From positions 1-36,242 of the IMG/VR virus record IMGVR_UViG_3300018045_000004: DNA of 36,242 nucleotides; one strand, given 5' to 3'. This DNA is from a virus. Shown here piece by piece: positions 32,702 to 36,242 of this stretch. Each line of letters starts with the position of its first letter. The first letter of the stretch is position 1. Under the pieces are notes generated by a model. It was not told the DNA's origin, made no database searches, and was given only the letters and a program-made list of their open reading frames with translations. The position numbers and the translations under genes were made by a program.

Positions 32702-34037
32702 ACTTCATGCGTACCAAGAGCGTGCACGTGACCACATTCTTGACAACCCACATTCTGCCATATTCTTGAACATCGGTTTCGGTAAGACGTTGGTGGGGCT
32801 CGATGCTTTAGAATGTTTAACCCTATTGGGTAAGGCCGACAAGGTATTGATTATCAGTACCAAACGTATCGCGGAACATACGTGGACGGACGAGATTGAG
32901 AAGTTCGGGTTCGATTATAGTTACCGTAAGTTAGTTGGGTTCACTCGCGCACAACAAGCGATACTTGCTCTGAAGGATAAATCACATATCCACATCATCA
33001 ATGTAGATAATATCTCGCATCTAATCCTTGCGCTGAAGAATAAGTTCCCGTACGACTGTGTGATATTCGATGAACTGTCTTTGATTAAGAACCCTGCATC
33101 AAAAAGATTCAAAGCGTTGCGCCTTGTGCGCCCCTTCTTGAAGTCTTTTATAGGTATGACTGGCACACCTTCGCCTAATGGTCTTATCGACCTGTGGGCG
33201 CAAATGTGGTGCGTTGATATGGGGGTGCGATTAGAACCAACCATTGGTAAGTACCGCACCAAATACTTCAACAACAATCCGTATACCCACGGATGGGATT
33301 TACGAAAGGGTTCTGATAAACTTATCCACGATAAGATCAGAGACATCGCGTTCACGTTGGATGCCAACGACTACATTGATTTGCCAGACATCATGTTCCA
33401 TCCGGTCAAAGTTGATATGCCGAAGAAGTCTATCGATATGTACAACGAGATGGAGAAAGAGTATATCATCCAAGTTGATGACGGTCATATCACAGCCGCC
33501 AATGGTGGGGCGAAGGCGATGAAGCTTTTACAGATTGCGTCCGGTGCTGTGTACGGTGAAGACGATACTACAAACTTTCTACATACCGCCAAGATTGATG
33601 CGATCAGAGAGTTGATTGATGACGCTCAAGGTAAACCAGTCTTGATCGGGTACACGTTCCGCTTTGAAGCTGAGATGTTGCGTAAACATTTAGGTGCGGT
33701 AGACATCAGAGATAAAGGCGTGACCCCAAAGAAGTGGAACGACGGTGAGATACCGATACTGATGGGGCACCCTGCGTCGATGGGTCACGGACTTAATTTG
33801 CAGAAAGGTAGTAATATTCTGATATGGATTTCATTACCGTGGTCACTGGAACATTTCAAACAAATGAATGGGCGATTGGCACGTCAAGGACAAGACCGAG
33901 ATTCAGTACATGTATACCATGTGCAAGCCAACAACACGTTGGATGAAGCAGTGTTTACTGCATTGAATAAAAAGGACGGGGTGCAGACCTCACTATTAGA
34001 TACGTTAGCAGAACATTGGGGAGTAACCTATGTCTAA
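32691..34037 (+). CDS. SNF2-type DNA helicase / translocase
   Basis: A 448-residue SF2 protein. The Q-like start LHAYQERA, Walker A NIGFGKT (~27-33), DEXH-box VIFDELS (~123-129), GMTGTP (~155) and the C-terminal motif VI GRLARQGQ (~394-401) are in place, with a short DNA-binding insertion. Phage SNF2-like proteins remodel protein-DNA complexes or help replication and recombination. It ends inside the next small gene by eight bases. Confidence 0.9.
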   Translation: MRYKLHAYQERARDHILDNPHSAIFLNIGFGKTLVGLDALECLTLLGKADKVLIISTKRIAEHTWTDEIEKFGFDYSYRKLVGFTRAQQAILALKDKSHIHIINVDNISHLILALKNKFPYDCVIFDELSLIKNPASKRFKALRLVRPFLKSFIGMTGTPSPNGLIDLWAQMWCVDMGVRLEPTIGKYRTKYFNNNPYTHGWDLRKGSDKLIHDKIRDIAFTLDANDYIDLPDIMFHPVKVDMPKKSIDMYNEMEKEYIIQVDDGHITAANGGAKAMKLLQIASGAVYGEDDTTNFLHTAKIDAIRELIDDAQGKPVLIGYTFRFEAEMLRKHLGAVDIRDKGVTPKKWNDGEIPILMGHPASMGHGLNLQKGSNILIWISLPWSLEHFKQMNGRLARQGQDRDSVHVYHVQANNTLDEAVFTALNKKDGVQTSLLDTLAEHWGVTYV

Positions 34038-34251
34038 ACAAATACGAGAACCCGGTACTCACGTACTGTATATCAATGACGAGAATGATAAAGAAGTGCA
34101 AACCATCGTCTGTGATGAAGGTGCGTTAGCGGCTAGACGATTAGGTGAGTCGATGATAGAAGGTAAAAAGGGTTGGTCGATGCATGTCGGCCTTACTGTA
34201 TTCAACTCCAAGTATGGGGTACATAAACCTAAACGTAGACACGATGATTAA
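34030..34251 (+). CDS. Small protein after the helicase, unknown
   Basis: A 73-residue protein beginning MSKQIREPGTHVLYINDEND. It has a strand-rich first half and a basic end (VHKPKRRHDD). It overlaps the helicase gene by eight bases. No family is recognised. Confidence 0.65.
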   Translation: MSKQIREPGTHVLYINDENDKEVQTIVCDEGALAARRLGESMIEGKKGWSMHVGLTVFNSKYGVHKPKRRHDD

Positions 34252-34261
34252 GGGGAGTTAA

Positions 34262-34489
34262 ATGAACTATAACAACTTAGACAAAAAATTAATAAACGCG
34301 TTCATCCGTTACCAATGGAATCTTGAGAACCCTATGGGGTTTCAATATATGGATAGAGTTAGTTACGAGAACACGTCAATACCGCCGTGGGAACATCAGT
34401 ACAGAACTGACCCAGTGTTTCGGGCAAAAGTTAAACAACTCACTGCTGGTGTAATGATGATTGTACAGGACGTTGAGAAGGAGAATTAA
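34262..34489 (+). CDS. Small protein, unknown
   Basis: A 75-residue protein, MNYNNLDKKLINAFIRYQWN. GGGGAG lies about seven bases before the ATG. It is aromatic and helical, with a possible hydrophobic stretch near the C-terminus (TAGVMMIVQDVEKEN). Next to last in the rightward unit. No family is recognised. Confidence 0.65.
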   Translation: MNYNNLDKKLINAFIRYQWNLENPMGFQYMDRVSYENTSIPPWEHQYRTDPVFRAKVKQLTAGVMMIVQDVEKEN

Positions 34490-34612
34490 ATGGAAGACCA
34501 ACACAGCGATTGTTATAACAAAATACCGCAATCAATTAAATCAAAAGTAAAAAAGTTGACAGATTGTATCGTACGTGAATGGAGGCACGCGAAATGGATG
34601 AAGGTGTATTAA
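34490..34612 (+). CDS. Last rightward small protein, unknown
   Basis: A 40-residue protein, MEDQHSDCYNKIPQSIKSKV then a basic helix (KKLTDCIVREWRHAKWMKVY). AAGGAG is seven bases upstream and the ATG directly follows the preceding stop. It ends within a few bases of the leftward lysis-region gene, so the two units converge here. Too short to assign. Confidence 0.5.
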   Translation: MEDQHSDCYNKIPQSIKSKVKKLTDCIVREWRHAKWMKVY

Positions 34613-34803
34613 AACTTAGGCACGTATATAGAGTTCTCTATACGCTCAAGTCTTTTATTTGTACGTGCCAAATCCTTTTCCAGATGTTCGATCTTGAATG
34701 CATGGATAGCGTTAGATACGTACACCGCAACACCAGACGAACCCGTAGATATAATCAACGCAGTACCGAGACTTAGCAAAAACCGTTTCATTGTATCTGA
34801 CAC
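34609..34803 (-). CDS. Small membrane protein with coiled coil, lysis region
   Basis: A 64-residue protein from GTG 34803 (AAAGGA seven bases upstream); ATG 34791 is an alternative. One hydrophobic segment (FLLSLGTALIISTG, then VAVYVSNAI, ~8-32) is followed by a charged coiled-coil (HLEKDLARTNKRLERIEN). The N-in topology with a periplasmic or cytoplasmic coiled coil recalls small lysis accessory or i-spanin-like proteins, but no o-spanin lipoprotein is visible. A plus-strand frame over the same bases (34579-34776) is less convincing. Function is inference from position. Confidence 0.6.
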   Translation of the reverse strand: MSDTMKRFLLSLGTALIISTGSSGVAVYVSNAIHAFKIEHLEKDLARTNKRLERIENSIYVPKF

Positions 34804-34948
34804 TACATAATCCTTTATTACATCGCAATTGAATAGTAAGTTATGAACCCAGTACTTGAGATCAAAGTTGCTATAATAGTGCTAATTATAGTACATAAGT
34901 AAGGGTGATGCCTTGTTATGCACTTTAACTTATTAAATGCGTACGTCA
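34804..34948. other. Intergenic spacer with AT inverted repeat
   Basis: No gene is visible. CTATAAT and ATTATAG (34871-34891) form an inverted repeat around seven bases, with TATAAT boxes readable on both strands. No convincing -35 partner is found. It may be a weak promoter or a short hairpin between the two leftward lysis-region genes. Confidence 0.35.
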
Positions 34949-35359
34949 TCACATTTCACCTGCAATGATATCTGACAACTCTTTAGCGCGGTTCGGGGTT
35001 TGGTTAGCCCATTTGCTATCCAACATTTCAACCGAAGCTGATTTGTAATCGCCTTGTTCAATAAGCTTCAACGTCTTCTTAAATTTCATCAACCCGTTGA
35101 TTCCTATTTGATAGGCCATTTCGATTAAAACAAAACGAACGTTTCTTGGTTGGGTATAAAAATTTAGCAACTTATCGCTCAGTTCCTTTTCGATTTTCTT
35201 CACTCTATTATAGAGAAGTACTTCAGCCTCCTTTTCGCTAATGTAAGTGAACCCGTATCCGAAAGTAGGCACCTTCCAACCATGTAGCGGGTCGGGATAA
35301 GGTCTCTCTTCAAAACCTTCATGTTGTTTAATTGATTCCATAACATCATAACTACTCAT
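34949..35359 (-). CDS. Endolysin, GH24 (T4 lysozyme-like)
   Basis: A 136-residue muramidase that cuts the glycan strand of peptidoglycan. The catalytic triad pattern is HEGFEERPYPDPLHG with Glu14 and Asp23, then PTFGYGFT with Thr32. There is no signal peptide or SAR segment, so it should wait in the cytoplasm for the holin. Its start overlaps the holin stop by one base. The C-terminal NRAKELSDIIAGEM is typical of the family end. Confidence 0.88.
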   Translation of the reverse strand: MSSYDVMESIKQHEGFEERPYPDPLHGWKVPTFGYGFTYISEKEAEVLLYNRVKKIEKELSDKLLNFYTQPRNVRFVLIEMAYQIGINGLMKFKKTLKLIEQGDYKSASVEMLDSKWANQTPNRAKELSDIIAGEM

Positions 35360-35799
35360 TACTTTCCCGCCTTGTTTACTACCGTTCTAGTTAAGTACGC
35401 CTTCAATAATCCACGCATACCATAGATAACAACAACCATACCAACAATCAACGCTACGTACCATGTCGGCATTTGTTTAATTACTTCAAACCCAGCAAGT
35501 ACATGATCAACCATATCTGGATGGAACGCCAATACCATCGGGGTTAAGAAGACAATTAAAATCAATTCATCTTTGAATGAGTTGTTCATGTTCTCAGTGG
35601 CTACACGGTCTAAGTCATAGTCCTGTTGCTGACCTTGCTTTGCCATTTCAAGTTTACCTAAAGCAATCGCTTTGTTGGTTTCAGCATCAATCTTTTCTAA
35701 CTCAGCACGTGACTCTTCTTTTAGTAACTTACGTCTTTGCCATGTCTCGAGTGGCTTAGAAACTAATGAGCCGATACCGCTTAATATTGAAGTCCACAT
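35359..35799 (-). CDS. Holin, 3-TM type (GTA-holin-like)
   Basis: A 146-residue protein. An amphipathic N-terminus (SILSGIGSLVSKPLETWQRR) and charged helix (~25-70) lead to two clear hydrophobic spans (ELILIVFLTPMVLAF, ~78-93; WYVALIVGMVVVIYGMRGLL, ~113-132). This matches the 3-TM holin family found beside GH24 endolysins. It makes the membrane lesion that releases endolysin. The first short helix could form the third span. The gene overlaps the endolysin by one base. Confidence 0.8.
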   Translation of the reverse strand: MWTSILSGIGSLVSKPLETWQRRKLLKEESRAELEKIDAETNKAIALGKLEMAKQGQQQDYDLDRVATENMNNSFKDELILIVFLTPMVLAFHPDMVDHVLAGFEVIKQMPTWYVALIVGMVVVIYGMRGLLKAYLTRTVVNKAGK

Positions 35800-36029
35800 T
35801 ATCTGTACTCCTTTGGTAGTTGTTTACGTGCGAGTTCAGATAAATAAGCTTGCTCACAGTGGTTATCTTGCCAAAAGAATAAAGCATCTATTCTTTTATA
35901 AGCGTGTGATTGACTTCTAAGTCTCCATGCTCTAGCTGATAAGGTTTCGTCAGCCATGCCCCAACCGTCACCTTTTACTGGGATAACTGTATTGAAGGTT
36001 TGGTCAATTGATATTAAGAACTGTTTCAT
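35799..36029 (-). CDS. Conserved lysis-region protein, unknown
   Basis: A 76-residue protein. The C-terminal half (KRIDALFFWQDNHCEQAYLS then ELARKQLPKEYR) is a recurrent sequence in small proteins next to phage holins and endolysins, sometimes misnamed pseudouridine synthase. I see no synthase motif. Function is not known. It overlaps the 45-residue membrane protein (ATGA) upstream and the holin by one base downstream. Confidence 0.65.
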   Translation of the reverse strand: MKQFLISIDQTFNTVIPVKGDGWGMADETLSARAWRLRSQSHAYKRIDALFFWQDNHCEQAYLSELARKQLPKEYR

Positions 36030-36163
36030 AAGAAGTTATCCTGTTTAGCTAGGCTCTCACCTAATGCGCCTAGTGTGTTTATAAGAATGGTCAACTCATA
36101 AGATATATAAGCAATTAGTACTGACACACTAATAAGTGCCGTTAAGGTGAGTAACCTGTTCAT
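36026..36163 (-). CDS. Tiny membrane protein of the lysis block
   Basis: A 45-residue protein, MNRLLTLTALISVSVLIAYI then SYELTILINTLGALGESL. One clear span at ~4-20 and a second weaker hydrophobic stretch at ~24-34. It overlaps both neighbours by ATGA. It may be an antiholin, second holin or spanin-like factor; nothing in the sequence decides between them. Confidence 0.6.
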   Translation of the reverse strand: MNRLLTLTALISVSVLIAYISYELTILINTLGALGESLAKQDNFL

Positions 36164-36242
36164 GGCTCTTGACTCGCAAAAAGTGGATTAACAGCTTGTA
36201 ACTTCTGCTGGTCTGACCAGCGTAAGAAATAAACCACATTAA
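36160..36242 (-). CDS. Partial gene at the right edge
   Basis: Only the last ~26 codons are inside the window, ending NVVYFLRWSDQQKLQAVNPL then FASQEP and stop. The stop overlaps the tiny membrane protein ATG (ATGA), which supports its reality. The start and function are outside the window. It is not in frame with the gene cut at position 1, so the two ends are not simply one split gene. Confidence 0.5.
   Translation of the reverse strand, partial: NVVYFLRWSDQQKLQAVNPLFASQEP

Noticed and set aside
34579-34776. 65-codon plus-strand frame facing the small membrane protein of the lysis region
   Set aside because: The product has no coherent pattern, while the opposite frame has a ribosome binding site, a membrane segment and a coiled coil.
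1-36242. Diversity-generating retroelement, integrase, CRISPR array, tRNA or phage RNA polymerase
   Set aside because: Looked for because of the BPP-1-like and T7-like features. No reverse transcriptase, template/variable repeat pair, recombinase motif, regularly spaced repeat array, cloverleaf or single-subunit polymerase is visible.

Overview
The window is a contiguous piece of a tailed bacteriophage genome (or an inducible relative of one). It has the head, tail and ejection genes of a short-tailed podovirus. The probable host is a Gram-negative bacterium of moderately AT-rich, gammaproteobacterial type. The evidence for the host is a lipobox lipoprotein, strong sigma70-like promoters, AAGGAG-type ribosome binding sites and an adhesin-like Ig fold in a tail protein. 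I see no rRNA, tRNA, CRISPR array, insertion sequence, integrase, reverse transcriptase or phage RNA polymerase. The phage therefore probably relies on host RNA polymerase.

Layout. Positions 1-18203 are all leftward (minus strand) and form the late virion block. In transcription order it encodes a winged-helix protein, small and large terminase, portal, a Bbp19-like protein, scaffold, major capsid protein, a 66-residue basic protein, tail tubular proteins A and B, three ejection (internal virion) proteins of about 206, 852 and 1188 residues, a tail fibre with a T7-fibre-like N-terminus, two small tail-associated proteins, and a partial tail protein that runs off the left edge. Positions 18204-19096 are a gene-free divergent control region. 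It holds three dyad repeats (one inside a strong leftward promoter), a C-rich tract, an AT-rich stretch with four copies of GTAAAATTAC, and the rightward early promoter.

Positions 19097-34612 are the rightward early block. It starts with about 16 small, mostly unknown genes, including a lipoprotein, a MazG-like hydrolase and a NinX-like protein. Next come a triple-HTH-repeat protein with an overlapping DNA cytosine-C5 methyltransferase and a small HTH regulator. The replication module follows: PrimPol/VapE primase-helicase, DUF2800 Cas4-like nuclease, DUF2815 ssDNA-binding protein, family-B DNA polymerase, VRR-NUC nuclease and SNF2-type helicase. Positions 34609-36242 are leftward again and hold the lysis region: a small membrane protein, GH24 endolysin, 3-TM holin, a conserved lysis-region protein, a 45-residue membrane protein and a partial gene at the right edge. 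If the genome is circular or permuted, the late unit would run from terminase through tail into lysis and converge with the early unit near 34.6 kb. The two window ends do not join in frame, so some sequence is missing.

The main unexpected signal is regulatory. A 13-15 bp odd-centred palindrome, CTTAAACCGTTTAAG and variants, recurs about eight times and almost only between early genes. It lies within or against four promoters. One copy overlaps the ribosome binding site of the small HTH gene at 25741, which is the natural candidate for the protein that binds it. A second, unrelated dyad (ACTTGA-GT-TCAAGT) lies between the -35 and -10 boxes of the promoter that appears to start the late block, and that promoter would give an almost leaderless mRNA.
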